Origin: JBCBKP01 sp038746265
Lineage (GTDB): Bacteria; Planctomycetota; Phycisphaerae; Phycisphaerales; UBA1924
NCBI GenBank assembly: GCA_038746265.1
Contig: JBCDKU010000003.1
Location: 1-64,000, forward strand
Direction of reading: 5' to 3'
Length of the DNA stretch: 64,000 nt
Positions 19,536 through 28,454 of the stretch are shown one piece after another. The notes beneath the pieces were generated by a model, which was not told where the DNA came from, made no database searches, and saw only the letters and a list, made by a program, of their open reading frames with translations. Within the stretch, counting starts at the first letter, position 1, and the number at the start of each line of letters is the position of its first letter. A program made the translations under genes and the position numbers.

Positions 19536-20522
19536 ATGCTCGTTTCCTCCTCGATCCGCATCCCAGAGTCCCCCGAGGCGCTCCTGACGCCCCGGGTCGC
19601 CGCGCTGCTCGACCGGCTCGACGTGCGGAGCCGCAATATCCGCTCCGGGACGATGCCGGGCGAACGCCGCTCGAAACGCCGCGGCCAGTCCGTCGAGTTC
19701 GACGATTTCCGCCCCTACGTCACCGGCGACGACCTCCGCCACCTCGACTGGAACGCCTACGCCCGCCTCGACCGCTTCATGATCAAGCTCTTCCGAGCGG
19801 AGGAAGACCTCGCGATCACGCTCGTGCTCGACGCCTCGCCCTCGATGTACGCGGGCGAGGACGAGACCGGCGCGGGGGGCGATCAACTCGACGCCAAGGT
19901 CGTCCACGCCGCCCGGCTCGCGATGGCGATCGGCGCGATCGCGCTCGCCAAGCAGAACCGCGTCTCCGTCCTCCGCTTCGGCGGCCGGACGCTGGGCCGC
20001 TTCCCGCCGTCGAGGGGCCGCCGCTCGATCGAACGCCTCGCCCGCTTCCTGCTTGAGGGCCTCCACGAGCCCATGGACCCGACCGCGGCCCGCGATCTCA
20101 CGACGTCGCTCCGCGAGGTCGGCCGCGCGCGATCGGGCCGGGGCGTGGTGGTGCTCTTGAGCGATCTGCTGATCCGGGGCGACGCCGCCCCGGGCCTCCG
20201 CGCGATGGTCGCCCGCGACCGCGCGGGCACCGACGGGGCGGTCCTCCGCGTGCTCACGCCCTCCGAGCTCGATCCCGCGGCAAGCAGCGGCGGCATCCGC
20301 GGCGACCTCCGCCTCGAGGACATCGAAGCCGCGGGCCCCGCGACCGAGGTCACGGTCAGCAAGCAGCTACTCAAACGCTACCGCGAGAAGTTCGCCGAGC
20401 ACGAAGCCCAGCTCCGCCGCGACGCCTCACGCCTCGGGCTGTCGTACCACACGCTCACGACGGCAGAGCCCATCGCCGACGTGGTGGGGGGGACGCTCAG
20501 GCGGCTGGGCCTGCTCGGCTAG
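19536..20522 (+). CDS. DUF58-family (vWA-like) protein
   Basis: 328 residues. The DUF58 core GQSVEFDDFRPYVTGDDLRH-LDWNAYAR is followed by LVLDASPSMYAG, a MIDAS-like DxSxS metal site, then VLLSDLLIRGDAA. Family members usually sit beside a MoxR AAA+ ATPase and a vWA protein and are thought to assist metal insertion or complex assembly. Here no MoxR gene is adjacent within the window, so this copy is an orphan. The start ATG at 19536 follows a 146-nt divergent gap. Confidence 0.9.
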   Translation: MLVSSSIRIPESPEALLTPRVAALLDRLDVRSRNIRSGTMPGERRSKRRGQSVEFDDFRPYVTGDDLRHLDWNAYARLDRFMIKLFRAEEDLAITLVLDASPSMYAGEDETGAGGDQLDAKVVHAARLAMAIGAIALAKQNRVSVLRFGGRTLGRFPPSRGRRSIERLARFLLEGLHEPMDPTAARDLTTSLREVGRARSGRGVVVLLSDLLIRGDAAPGLRAMVARDRAGTDGAVLRVLTPSELDPAASSGGIRGDLRLEDIEAAGPATEVTVSKQLLKRYREKFAEHEAQLRRDASRLGLSYHTLTTAEPIADVVGGTLRRLGLLG

Positions 20523-20553
20523 AACCAAAGGGCTAGATCCGAAGGGCCAGACC

Positions 20554-20590
20554 CAAAAACAGAGCGGGCGGGCCCGATGGACCCGCCCGC
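20554..20590 (-). terminator. Rho-independent terminator of the PEP-CTERM-like gene
   Basis: Stem GCGGGCGGG/CCCGCCCGC (20564-20572 with 20582-20590). On the minus strand it is followed by TCTGTTTTTGGG, a T-run. It lies 27 nt past the stop codon at 20617. Confidence 0.8.
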
Positions 20591-20616
20591 ACGTCTCAAT
20601 CGGTGTCCGCTGATGC

Positions 20617-21363
20617 TTAGCGGCGGCGACGCAGGCCGGCCAGCAGGCCGACACCCGCGATCGACGCGATGCCCGGCGTCGGAACCGCGCTGTAGTTGTA
20701 GACCACGGTCAGCGTGCCCTCGACGTTCGCGGGGCTGGTCGAACTCGAGAGGCCGCTCACGCCCGTGAACTCCACGAAGGTGCTGGTCGCGACGTCGAAC
20801 GGGATCGTGCCCGTGCCCGCGAACTGGTCAACGAAGAACGCCTGCGTGATCAGCGCCATCGCGTTGTCCGAGAGGGCCGCGCCGTCGAGGCTGCCGAAAT
20901 CGGTGTCGCCGGCCTGGCCGCCGTCGAAGGTCGGGCCGTCCGCGCCGCCGTTGTCGGTCTGGCCCGAGAGCGTGAACATGTCGCTCACGAAAGGATTCGC
21001 CGAGACGTCGAAGCCAGCCGGGAACGAGATCGCGCCCGACGAGAGCTCCGAGAGCACGCCGAAGCTCGCCTGGACGGTGCCGCCCTCGACGCCGTCGTTG
21101 TCGAACTCAAGCAGGCCGCCGGTGACACTGATGTCGAGCGTGATCTCGACGCTGACGAGCGTGATGTCGATCGGGGCGAAGCCCGGCCCAAGCGCACTAG
21201 CGAAAATCGACGCGTCGAACTGGTTCACGTTGAACGTGTCGGTGAAGTCCGGGATGCCGGTGATGTCGAAAACCTGCGGGGTCGTCGAGCCCGTGATCGG
21301 CTGCGCCAGAGCGCCGCCGGCCGTGACCGCAACCATGGCGGCCGTCATCGCGATTCGATTCAT
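20617..21363 (-). CDS. Exported PEP-CTERM-like sorted protein
   Basis: 248 residues with signal peptide (MTAAMVAVTAGGALAQ), an acidic, Gly/Ser/Thr-rich beta-type body typical of choice-of-anchor domains, and a C-terminal sorting tail: PTPGIASIAGVG, a hydrophobic helix, then RRRR at the very end. This matches the PEP-CTERM architecture with the variant motif PTP seen in Phycisphaerae, and implies processing by an exosortase-type enzyme, none of which is in the window. The ATG at 21363 has GGGAGA upstream. A surface or matrix role is likely; there is no enzymatic motif. Confidence 0.8.
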   Translation of the reverse strand: MNRIAMTAAMVAVTAGGALAQPITGSTTPQVFDITGIPDFTDTFNVNQFDASIFASALGPGFAPIDITLVSVEITLDISVTGGLLEFDNDGVEGGTVQASFGVLSELSSGAISFPAGFDVSANPFVSDMFTLSGQTDNGGADGPTFDGGQAGDTDFGSLDGAALSDNAMALITQAFFVDQFAGTGTIPFDVATSTFVEFTGVSGLSSSTSPANVEGTLTVVYNYSAVPTPGIASIAGVGLLAGLRRRR

Positions 21364-21549
21364 CTTGATTTCTCCCTTCCCTGCCTCTGGTGTGCCGCGC
21401 AAGCTACGCGGACATTCCCTCACGACGTGCGGAGAGCGACCGCCCTTATGCGGACTCTCACAGCCCTAGAAGGTGCCGGACAACGGTGGCTTTGCCAGCA
21501 AATTTGCAGGAAAGATTCCGAAGTTTACTTGTCGCTGCGCCGTAAGGAC

Positions 21550-22278
21550 TTACCCGCCGACCTTCTGATCGAGCTGCCCACCGAACGCCTCGAGATCGCC
21601 CATCCGGCCCAGGATCTGGTCGATGACGTCCCGGAACTCGCCCTGGGGCTTTGGATAGGTGTCGTTCTCGAAGCTCTCAGCGACCTCGGGCGTGATGCCC
21701 AGGAACCGCCGCATCCCGTACTCGTAGACGACGTCGTGCTCGTCGTTCGAGAGGTCGAGCTTGAGCTCGTTGATGATCTTTGTGCCGAGCCCGATCCACT
21801 CGTCGAACGTCTCCTTCGAGATGTTCTCGTGGATCCATGTGCCCATGTCGGTCTTGAAGGGCGGACGCGGCAGCTGGTGTCCCGCCTTGCCCGTCTTGCG
21901 GCAGACAAACGACCCGGGCGGCGCGTCCTGTTCGGCCTTGGACTTCACCTCGGGCACGTCGCGCCCGAGTTGACGAAGAAGGTCCGCCATCGCCTGCTTG
22001 GGCATCACGTCGCCGCGCTCGGCCGCGATGACATACCCACGCATGAGCATGTCCGCGGCCTCGTCGGACTTGTCGAGCTTGATCAGCGCCTGCGCCCCGA
22101 GCTGGTATGCCTTCGACATCTCCGCGTTCGCCTCGGTGCAGCGGCGGTACGCCTCGACCGCGTCCTGCAGGCGCTCGGCCTGCATGTACGCCCCGGCGAG
22201 CGAGAAATGAGCCATGTCATTCGAGGGATCCTCGGCGACCAGCTCCTCAAACTGCTTGATACGGGTATCCAGATCCAT
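21550..22278 (-). CDS. TPR protein fused to a YggX-like Fe(2+)-trafficking domain
   Basis: 242 residues in two parts. Residues ~1-100 form two to three TPR-like helix pairs (DLDTRIKQFEELVAEDPSND, AHFSLAGAYMQAERLQDAVE, AYQLGAQALIKLDKSDEAA). Residues ~130-205 match YggX: FVCRKTGKAGHQLPRPPF with one conserved Cys, then WIHENISKETFDEWIGLGTK and IINELKLDLSNDEHD. Free-standing YggX is ~90 residues and is linked to iron-sulfur protection and oxidative stress. Here it has become a C-terminal module. The start is ATG at 22278; no strong ribosome site is visible. It is divergent from pyrD. Confidence 0.8.
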   Translation of the reverse strand: MDLDTRIKQFEELVAEDPSNDMAHFSLAGAYMQAERLQDAVEAYRRCTEANAEMSKAYQLGAQALIKLDKSDEAADMLMRGYVIAAERGDVMPKQAMADLLRQLGRDVPEVKSKAEQDAPPGSFVCRKTGKAGHQLPRPPFKTDMGTWIHENISKETFDEWIGLGTKIINELKLDLSNDEHDVVYEYGMRRFLGITPEVAESFENDTYPKPQGEFRDVIDQILGRMGDLEAFGGQLDQKVGG

Positions 22279-22312
22279 AACCCACGGTAGGAAGCGCACA
22301 CCCGGATGCCGA

Positions 22313-22350
22313 GTGGTTAGCGCCGAATGCCGTTTCCCGAATGCCGCACC
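22313..22350. repeat. GCCGAATGCC-type short repeats upstream of pyrD
   Basis: Three copies of an ATGCCGARTG/GCCGAATGCCG-like unit lie between the TPR-YggX and pyrD genes. The same unit forms the arms of the cassette at 32008-32461. The repeats run into the putative ATG of pyrD at 22341. Confidence 0.55.
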
Positions 22351-23252
22351 GCAAATCCCTCTACCCTGCCCCCGTGCCCCTGCCCAGCTTCACACCCCCC
22401 GTCCTTCTCGCCGCCGGCACCGCGGGCACGCTCGATGAGATGGCGGGCGTGATCGACCTGAGCAAGCTGGGCGGGATCGTCACGAAGTCGATCACCAAGG
22501 ACCCCCGGGACGGCAACGCCGCGTGGCGCGTCGCGCCGGTCAAGGGCGGCATGATCAACGCCATTGGCCTCGCGAATCCCGGGATCGACGCCTTCATGGC
22601 CGACTGGGCACCCAAGGTCGCCTCCGTGCCGACCACCGTCATCGGCTCCGCGGCCGGTTTCACGGTCGAGCAGTACACCGCGGTCTGCCGATCGTTCGAG
22701 ACGATCGACGCCATGCCCGCTGTCGAACTCAACGTCAGCTGCCCCAACACCGAGCACGGCATCGACTTCGGCACCGACCCGAAGCTGCTCGCCGAGCTGG
22801 TCGCCGCCTGCCGCGAGGCGATGCCGACCACGGGCCTGATCGTCAAGCTCCCGCCCATCGCGATCGGCACGCCCCACACGATCGTCGATCTCGCCCGCGC
22901 CGCGATCGACGCCGGCGCCGAAGCCCTCACGCTGTGCAACACCACGCCCGCGATGGCGATCGACATCGACACAGGCGAACCCAAGCTCGGCAACCGCCAC
23001 GGCGGCCTCTCGGGCCCCGCCGTCCATCCGATCGTCACCAGGCTCATCGACCTCTGCTACCGGGAGTTCTGCAAGGAGCGCGGCATCCCGATCCTCGGGC
23101 TCGGCGGCGTCCTCGACTGGGACGACGCGGCCGAGTTCATGCTCGCGGGCGCAAGCGCGGTTCAGGTCGGCACCGCGAGCTTCGTCGATCCCAAGCGTGC
23201 GATCCGCATCGCAAAGAGACTCACCAAGTGGTACTCAGAAAGGACGACATGA
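22341..23252 (+). CDS. pyrD: Dihydroorotate dehydrogenase, class 1-like catalytic subunit
   Basis: FMN enzyme oxidising dihydroorotate to orotate in pyrimidine synthesis. 303 residues. Seen: VLLAAGTAG, GGIVTKSITKDPRDGN, NAIGLANPG, the active-site loop VELNVSCPN with the catalytic Cys of class 1 enzymes, a Lys in IVKLPP, TLCNTTPAM, and the FMN-phosphate loop PILGLGGV plus GASAVQVGT. The length and NVSCPN suggest class 1B. No electron-transfer PyrK gene follows, so its redox partner is open. The ATG at 22341 sits in a repeat; GTG at 22374 is an equally plausible start. Its stop overlaps the next gene as ATGA. Confidence 0.93.
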   Translation: MPHRKSLYPAPVPLPSFTPPVLLAAGTAGTLDEMAGVIDLSKLGGIVTKSITKDPRDGNAAWRVAPVKGGMINAIGLANPGIDAFMADWAPKVASVPTTVIGSAAGFTVEQYTAVCRSFETIDAMPAVELNVSCPNTEHGIDFGTDPKLLAELVAACREAMPTTGLIVKLPPIAIGTPHTIVDLARAAIDAGAEALTLCNTTPAMAIDIDTGEPKLGNRHGGLSGPAVHPIVTRLIDLCYREFCKERGIPILGLGGVLDWDDAAEFMLAGASAVQVGTASFVDPKRAIRIAKRLTKWYSERTT

Positions 23253-23929
23253 CCCGCGCGATTCTGCTGTTTCCTCTGTTGTTGCTGTCTGCCTGCACGA
23301 CCACCGAGCCCACGCCGCGGCAGGCCCGGGCCCTCCCGCGTGTGACGGTTCTCAACGACGGCTACGGCCGCGCCTACCAGAACCTCAACCCGCGTCCCTA
23401 CACCAACGACGACGGCGGCAGGCTTGTCGAGAGCACGATCGTCCTCATCGAAGCCGAGGGCGCGACGATCATCATGGACCCCGGCATGATCTCGAAGCGC
23501 ACCGACCTGACCGACCGTCTCGCCGAGGAGGGCGTGGGCGTGCGCGACGTGACCCACGTCGTCTACAGCCACCACCACCCCGACCACACCGTCAACACGG
23601 CTCTGTTCCCGAGCGCGATCGTCGTGGACTACTTCAGCACCTACGAGGGCGACGTCTGGCTCGACCACGGCCCCGAGTACACCATCGCCCCGGGCGTGAA
23701 GCTGCTCCGTACGCCGGGTCACACCGACGAGGACGCGACCCTCATCGTCGAGACGCCGGATGGCGTCTTCGCCTGCACGCACCTGTGGGGCAGCGCGGGC
23801 AGCGTGGGCCGCCCCGACGCGATCGCCGAGGACCCGCTGGCGCTCGAGCAGAACCGGGCGCGGATCCTCGAGATCGCCGACTTTATTGTGCCGGGGCACG
23901 GGCCGATGTTTCGGAATCCGCGGCGATGA
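23249..23929 (+). CDS. Metallo-beta-lactamase-fold lipoprotein
   Basis: 226 residues. Lipoprotein signal LLFPLLLLSAC (Cys ~17), then a metallo-beta-lactamase hydrolase domain: ligands in YSHHHPDHT (HxHxDH), the His of TPGHTDEDA, an Asp/His pair near VFACTHLWG, and the terminal PGHGP. The layout resembles MBLAC1-type small hydrolases. It starts by an ATGA overlap with pyrD, with AAAGGA upstream, and its own stop overlaps the next gene by another ATGA. The substrate is unknown; the lipobox places it outside the cytoplasm. Confidence 0.88.
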   Translation: MTRAILLFPLLLLSACTTTEPTPRQARALPRVTVLNDGYGRAYQNLNPRPYTNDDGGRLVESTIVLIEAEGATIIMDPGMISKRTDLTDRLAEEGVGVRDVTHVVYSHHHPDHTVNTALFPSAIVVDYFSTYEGDVWLDHGPEYTIAPGVKLLRTPGHTDEDATLIVETPDGVFACTHLWGSAGSVGRPDAIAEDPLALEQNRARILEIADFIVPGHGPMFRNPRR

Positions 23930-24333
23930 AACATCGAAGGAAGCCGCGCCGAGTCTGGGTCGGGCCTCTCGGATGGGTTTTCCTGATCGTCATCTTCGGC
24001 TACTTGTGGCTTGACCGCGCCGAAGCAGAGTTCGACCGCTTCACCCCGCCGCCCGGCGTTCACGACTTGCAGACCTTTCTCAGTTGGAGGCCGCAACCGC
24101 CCGGTGTGTACGGTGTCGTCGCGAACGGCGAAAAATTTCTGCTCGTGGAATCGATCATTCCGGACACGATGCACGCTTCCGGCCCCGCCGCATATGTCTT
24201 CGACACGAACGGGTCTCTCGTTGATTGGGAGATCAAGACCGGTGAAGGCCTCCCATTCGACACGAACTGGTACACCTTGCCGCAGGTACCGGTCCCGCTT
24301 GAGTCTGCGAGCGAATGGCTTAAAGCGCCTTAG
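23926..24333 (+). CDS. Small single-pass membrane protein (135 aa)
   Basis: I do not recognise a family. A basic N-terminus (KHRRKPRRVW) precedes one hydrophobic helix (GPLGWVFLIVIFGYLWL, residues ~13-29). A ~105-residue extracytoplasmic domain follows, rich in Pro, Tyr and Trp (PPGVYGVVANGEKFLLVES). The ATG overlaps the upstream stop codon (ATGA), so it is the third gene of a coupled trio. Codon use is less GC-biased than its neighbours. Its end overlaps the convergent smc by 4 nt. Confidence 0.72.
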   Translation: MKHRRKPRRVWVGPLGWVFLIVIFGYLWLDRAEAEFDRFTPPPGVHDLQTFLSWRPQPPGVYGVVANGEKFLLVESIIPDTMHASGPAAYVFDTNGSLVDWEIKTGEGLPFDTNWYTLPQVPVPLESASEWLKAP

Positions 24334-27300
24334 TTCGACCGCAGCGCCTCGCTCGGCCGTGCCGCCTTCTCAGGCTTCGCCTCGACCTCCGCGTCCTGCT
24401 TGAGCTGCTCCTTCGACGCCTTGAACGAGCCGTCGCTGTTCACTTGGTCGAACCGCACGCTCACACGCTTGCTCACGCCCTTTTCCTGCTGCGTGATGCC
24501 GTACATGTGGTCGGCCATCTGCATCGTCCGCTTGTTGTGCGTGATGACGATGAAGCGGCTGCGGTCGGTGAACTCGCGGACGACGTTCACGAAGCGGCCC
24601 ACGTTCGCCTCGTCGAGCGCCGCGTCCACCTCGTCCAGCACGCAGAAGCAGCTGGGCTTGGACCGGAAGATCGACATCAACAGCGCGACCGCCGTCAGCG
24701 TCTTCTCGCCGCCCGAGAGCTGGCTGATCGACCGCGGCTCCTTGCCCGGGGGCTTCGCGATGACCTCGATCCCGCTGTCGAGCAGGTCGATCTCGTCGGT
24801 CTGCACCTTCTCGCCGTCGATCTCCTTCACGAGCGGCATCAGACGCACCTCGGCCCGCCCGCCGCCGAACAGCTTGCGGAACATGCCGTTCTGCCCGCCG
24901 AATCCCTCCTGGATCGCGGCGAACGCGGTGCCGAACCGCTCGCGGCTCGCGTGGTTGAGCTTTTCGATCAGATCCCGCAGCTGCGCGGACGCCGTGTCGA
25001 GGTCCTCGACCTCGGCGGCCAACGTCTCGTTCTTCCCGGCTAGCGTCGTCTCTTCCTCGATCGAATCGAGGTTGACGTTGCCCAGCTTCTTGATCGCCGA
25101 CCGCAGCTCCTTCACGTCTCGCTTCGCGTCGTCGCGGTTGAAGTCCTCGACGCCCTCGGCCATCGCCTCGCGGAAGTCCGCGATCTCGGCCGCGAGATCG
25201 ATCGAGAGATCGTCGATCGTCCGCTGCTCGACCTGCTCGCGCTTCACGTCGAGCCCGTGCCGGATCCGCTCGGCCGTGTTCCACGCGTCGTCGGCCTCGC
25301 GAGCCGCCGTGCTCCGTTGCTTGTATTCGCCCGAGAGCGACTCGCGCACCGTCCGCGCCGTCTCGTACGCCTCCCGCGCGCCGCCAAGCTCGCCGCGCGC
25401 GGTCTCGGCTTCGGTCACCGCGGTCTCGTGGGCCTCGGCCGCTTCCTGCGCGGCGTTGCGGTACGACTCCGACCGCGACTCGATGTCCGCCAGGTGCCGC
25501 TCGTGCTCGCCGAGCCGGCGCTTCGCCGAATCGAGTCCGGCCTCGAGCCGATGCAGCTCACGCCGTGCGGCGGACGCCTGCTCGCCGACCTTGGACGACT
25601 CCGCCCGCGCGGCCGAGAGCTGATCGCCCGACGCCGACGCCGCCTGCTCGGCTTTCTCGACAGTCGCGGTCGCGTCCTCGTGGGCTGTGCGCTGCTCGGT
25701 GATGAGCCCCTCGAGCTTGCCGCGCCGATCGGTAAGCGACGCCAGCTGTTCCTCAAGCCCCGCTCGGCGTTCATTCAATTCGCCGCGATCACCGTCGATC
25801 GCAGCAAGATCCGACTCAACCCGCTTCGCGTCGTGCTCGCCGCGCTCGACGGCCGACGCTGCTGCGTTGAACGACCGCCGCAGCTCCTTGAGCTCGTCCG
25901 ACTTTGCCTTGCGGTCCGTCGCGATCGCCGCCGACTGCTCATCGAGCCCCGCGAGCGCCGTCCGCTCGGTCTCGATGCGTGTGTTGAGGTTCGTCAGGCG
26001 TTCCTCAAGATCCGCCAGTTCGGCCGCGCGACCAAGCACGCCCCCGCCCTCACTCGCAGGCCCGGCGGTCACGCCCCCGCGTTCATCGAGCACACAGCCG
26101 TCCTCGGTGACATACCGAAGCGGCTGCCCCGCGAGCGGCCCCGATGCGAGCAGCATCGCCGACTCCAGCGTCGGCACCAGCACCACGCCCGCGAGCAGCC
26201 GATCGAGCAGCGCCTCAACGCCGTCCGACGCGCCATCACGCACACGCACGAGCTGACGCACCCGCGCGACCCGGGCCGCGAGCATCGTCGCGATCGGGCC
26301 GAGCGCGTCGGGCTCGGCACATTTGCCGCCGAATGTCTCGATCGGCGCGAACCGCACGCGGCCCGGCAGCGTCGCGAGCTCCTCGTCCTCGGGCAACGCC
26401 TCGGCGTGCGCGAGCACGAGCGCGTCGAGGTCCTGCCCGATCGCCGCCTCGACCGCCGCCGCGTGCCGCGACTCGGTCTCGATCAGTTCCGCGAGCGGCG
26501 CGATCACGGCCGAGAAGCCCTCGCCCTCCTCGCGCCGACGCATCGCCTCGCGGGCGGCCTCGCCGAGACCCACGCGCTGCTGCTGCATCTCGTCGAGTGT
26601 CGCGCGCCGGCTGTCGAGCCGTGCGGATTCCTGCTCCAGATCCCGCAGCGCCGACGCCCTCGCCGCGCGGTCCGTCCCGAGACCCGTCGCCCGCTCATCG
26701 AGCGACTCGATCGCAGCCTCGGTGGACGCGACGCGCTCCTCAAGCTCCGCACGCTCGTTCCACGCCTGCTCGAGGGCTTGCTCGATCTCGGTCTGCCTCG
26801 TGCTGAGTTCCTGCGACTTCGCGTCGAGCCGATCGATGCGCTCCGCGATCTGCGTCAGCGACCGCGTCTCGCCCTCGATCCGCGTCTCGAGCGACGCCCG
26901 CTCACGCTCCATCTCCGCAAGACGCCGACCCGCGTCGGCCGCGGCGCCGCGGGCGTGCGCGATCTTCTCGAGCGCCTCGGCCCGCAGCGAATCAAGCCGC
27001 TCGACCTCCGCCTCGGCCTCGGCCCGCCGCTCGGTCAGGGACGCCAGCAGCTGCGACTGCTCATCCAGTTCCGACTCGGCCTTCTCGATCCCCGACCGCT
27101 CCGACGCGACCCGCTCACGCTCGGCCTCGACCGACCGCGCCGTCTCCTCGATCGAACGCTCGGCCATCTGCCGCCGCTGCTGCGCGACAGACGCCGCGTG
27201 CTCGGCCGACTTGAGCCGATCCTCGACGGAACGCAGGGCCTCCTGCGACTCGGCAAGCGTGACCTCGGCGTCGCGCCGCTGAGCTTCCAGTTCGCCGAGC

Positions 27301-28253
27301 GCGGCGTGCGCTGTCTCGCGCTGCGCTGACAGCGTCTCCAGCTCCGCGACGACGTCATCAAGCTCCGTGCGCAGGCTCGCGTAGGCATCAAACGCGAGCA
27401 GCGCCCGCAGCGCCTGGTACTCGGCGTCGAGCCGCTGGAACTCCCGCGCTTTCGCCGCCTGCCCGCGGACCATCCGCAGCCGCCGCTCGGTCGAGTCGAG
27501 CAGGTCGCGCGTCCGCTGCAGGTTCTGGTTTGTGCGGTCGAGCTTGCGCTGCGCCTCGATGCGGCGGACCTTGTACTTCGCGATGCCGGCCGCTTCCTCG
27601 AAGATCACCCGCCGTTCCTGCGGGCTCGAGAGCAGCATCGCATCGACCTTGCCCTGCTCGATGATCGAGTAGGCGTCCGCGCCGATGCCGGTATCGAGGA
27701 AGAGGTCGCGGACGTCCTTGAGCCGCGCACGCCGGCCGTTGATCACGTAGCGGCTCGTGCCGTCGCGGTAGAGCTGCCGCTCGACCGTCACCTCGTCCGC
27801 GTCGATCGGCAGCGGGCGGCGGTTGATGCGCGGGCCCGACTCAATCGTCGGGTTGTCGAAGGTCAGGCCCACCGAGGCCATCCCGCCCGGCTTGCGGCCC
27901 GCCGAGCCCGCGAAGATCACGTCGAGCATCTCCTTGCCGCGGAGGCTCTTGCTCGAACGCTCACCGAGCACCCACTTGATCGCATCAACGATGTTGCTCT
28001 TGCCGCAGCCGTTGGGCCCGACCACGCAGGTGATCGCCTGGTCGAAGGTCAGCTCGGTCTTGTCGGCGAAGCTCTTGAAGCCCACGAGCGTCAGCTTGCG
28101 CAGACGCATCGCCGCGATCGCCGCGAGATCGATATCGCCCGAGGCATCGGCCTCGATCGCGTCGTCGCTCTCGTTCGCCGTGGTGTCGTCGATCGGCTCG
28201 GCGGTGCCGGCGTGCTCGTCGAGGCGTTCTTGTTCCGTGATCGCTCGGACCAT
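24330..28253 (-). CDS. smc: Chromosome segregation protein SMC with N-terminal extension
   Basis: Condensin-type ATPase organising and segregating the chromosome, 1307 residues. N-terminal ATPase half: RLRKLTLVGFKSFADKT then Walker A GPNGCGKSN near residue 80. Two long coiled-coil arms flank a hinge at about 555-740 (with LGRAAELADLEERL just beyond). C-terminal half: LSGGEKTLTAVALLMSIF near 1180 and Walker B CVLDEVDAALDEANV. The ATG at 28253 has AGGAGGT 7 nt upstream, the strongest ribosome site in the window. It gives a 48-residue acidic extension before the canonical MRLRKL, whose own ATG (28109) has no ribosome site. No scpA or scpB is adjacent. Confidence 0.97.
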   Translation of the reverse strand: MVRAITEQERLDEHAGTAEPIDDTTANESDDAIEADASGDIDLAAIAAMRLRKLTLVGFKSFADKTELTFDQAITCVVGPNGCGKSNIVDAIKWVLGERSSKSLRGKEMLDVIFAGSAGRKPGGMASVGLTFDNPTIESGPRINRRPLPIDADEVTVERQLYRDGTSRYVINGRRARLKDVRDLFLDTGIGADAYSIIEQGKVDAMLLSSPQERRVIFEEAAGIAKYKVRRIEAQRKLDRTNQNLQRTRDLLDSTERRLRMVRGQAAKAREFQRLDAEYQALRALLAFDAYASLRTELDDVVAELETLSAQRETAHAALGELEAQRRDAEVTLAESQEALRSVEDRLKSAEHAASVAQQRRQMAERSIEETARSVEAERERVASERSGIEKAESELDEQSQLLASLTERRAEAEAEVERLDSLRAEALEKIAHARGAAADAGRRLAEMERERASLETRIEGETRSLTQIAERIDRLDAKSQELSTRQTEIEQALEQAWNERAELEERVASTEAAIESLDERATGLGTDRAARASALRDLEQESARLDSRRATLDEMQQQRVGLGEAAREAMRRREEGEGFSAVIAPLAELIETESRHAAAVEAAIGQDLDALVLAHAEALPEDEELATLPGRVRFAPIETFGGKCAEPDALGPIATMLAARVARVRQLVRVRDGASDGVEALLDRLLAGVVLVPTLESAMLLASGPLAGQPLRYVTEDGCVLDERGGVTAGPASEGGGVLGRAAELADLEERLTNLNTRIETERTALAGLDEQSAAIATDRKAKSDELKELRRSFNAAASAVERGEHDAKRVESDLAAIDGDRGELNERRAGLEEQLASLTDRRGKLEGLITEQRTAHEDATATVEKAEQAASASGDQLSAARAESSKVGEQASAARRELHRLEAGLDSAKRRLGEHERHLADIESRSESYRNAAQEAAEAHETAVTEAETARGELGGAREAYETARTVRESLSGEYKQRSTAAREADDAWNTAERIRHGLDVKREQVEQRTIDDLSIDLAAEIADFREAMAEGVEDFNRDDAKRDVKELRSAIKKLGNVNLDSIEEETTLAGKNETLAAEVEDLDTASAQLRDLIEKLNHASRERFGTAFAAIQEGFGGQNGMFRKLFGGGRAEVRLMPLVKEIDGEKVQTDEIDLLDSGIEVIAKPPGKEPRSISQLSGGEKTLTAVALLMSIFRSKPSCFCVLDEVDAALDEANVGRFVNVVREFTDRSRFIVITHNKRTMQMADHMYGITQQEKGVSKRVSVRFDQVNSDGSFKASKEQLKQDAEVEAKPEKAARPSEALRSN

Positions 28254-28260
28254 GCCCAGA

Positions 28261-28267
28261 ACCTCCT
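28261..28267 (-). promoter_or_regulatory. Ribosome binding site deciding the smc start
   Basis: AGGAGGT on the minus strand with a 7-nt spacer to the ATG at 28253. It selects the extended SMC N-terminus over the family-typical internal Met. Confidence 0.85.
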
Positions 28268-28454
28268 GTTCTGGCCGATCCGCGGCAGGCTCGGAAGATG
28301 CCGCCAACGGACCTTGCTCGGGACGCGTTCCATCCGTGGTTCGCGTTGGATCAGCATACGTCATCGGCGTGTTCTGCGCAGCAATTGCGCCCTGTTTTGC
28401 GGCGCTTTCGCGCACAGACGCGGTCGGTCCAGGTCGATCCGGAGCGGAATCCTG

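Noticed and set aside
25257..27329. 690-codon open frame opposite smc
   Set aside because: Arg/Leu-rich antisense shadow of the SMC coiled coil; no recognisable domain.
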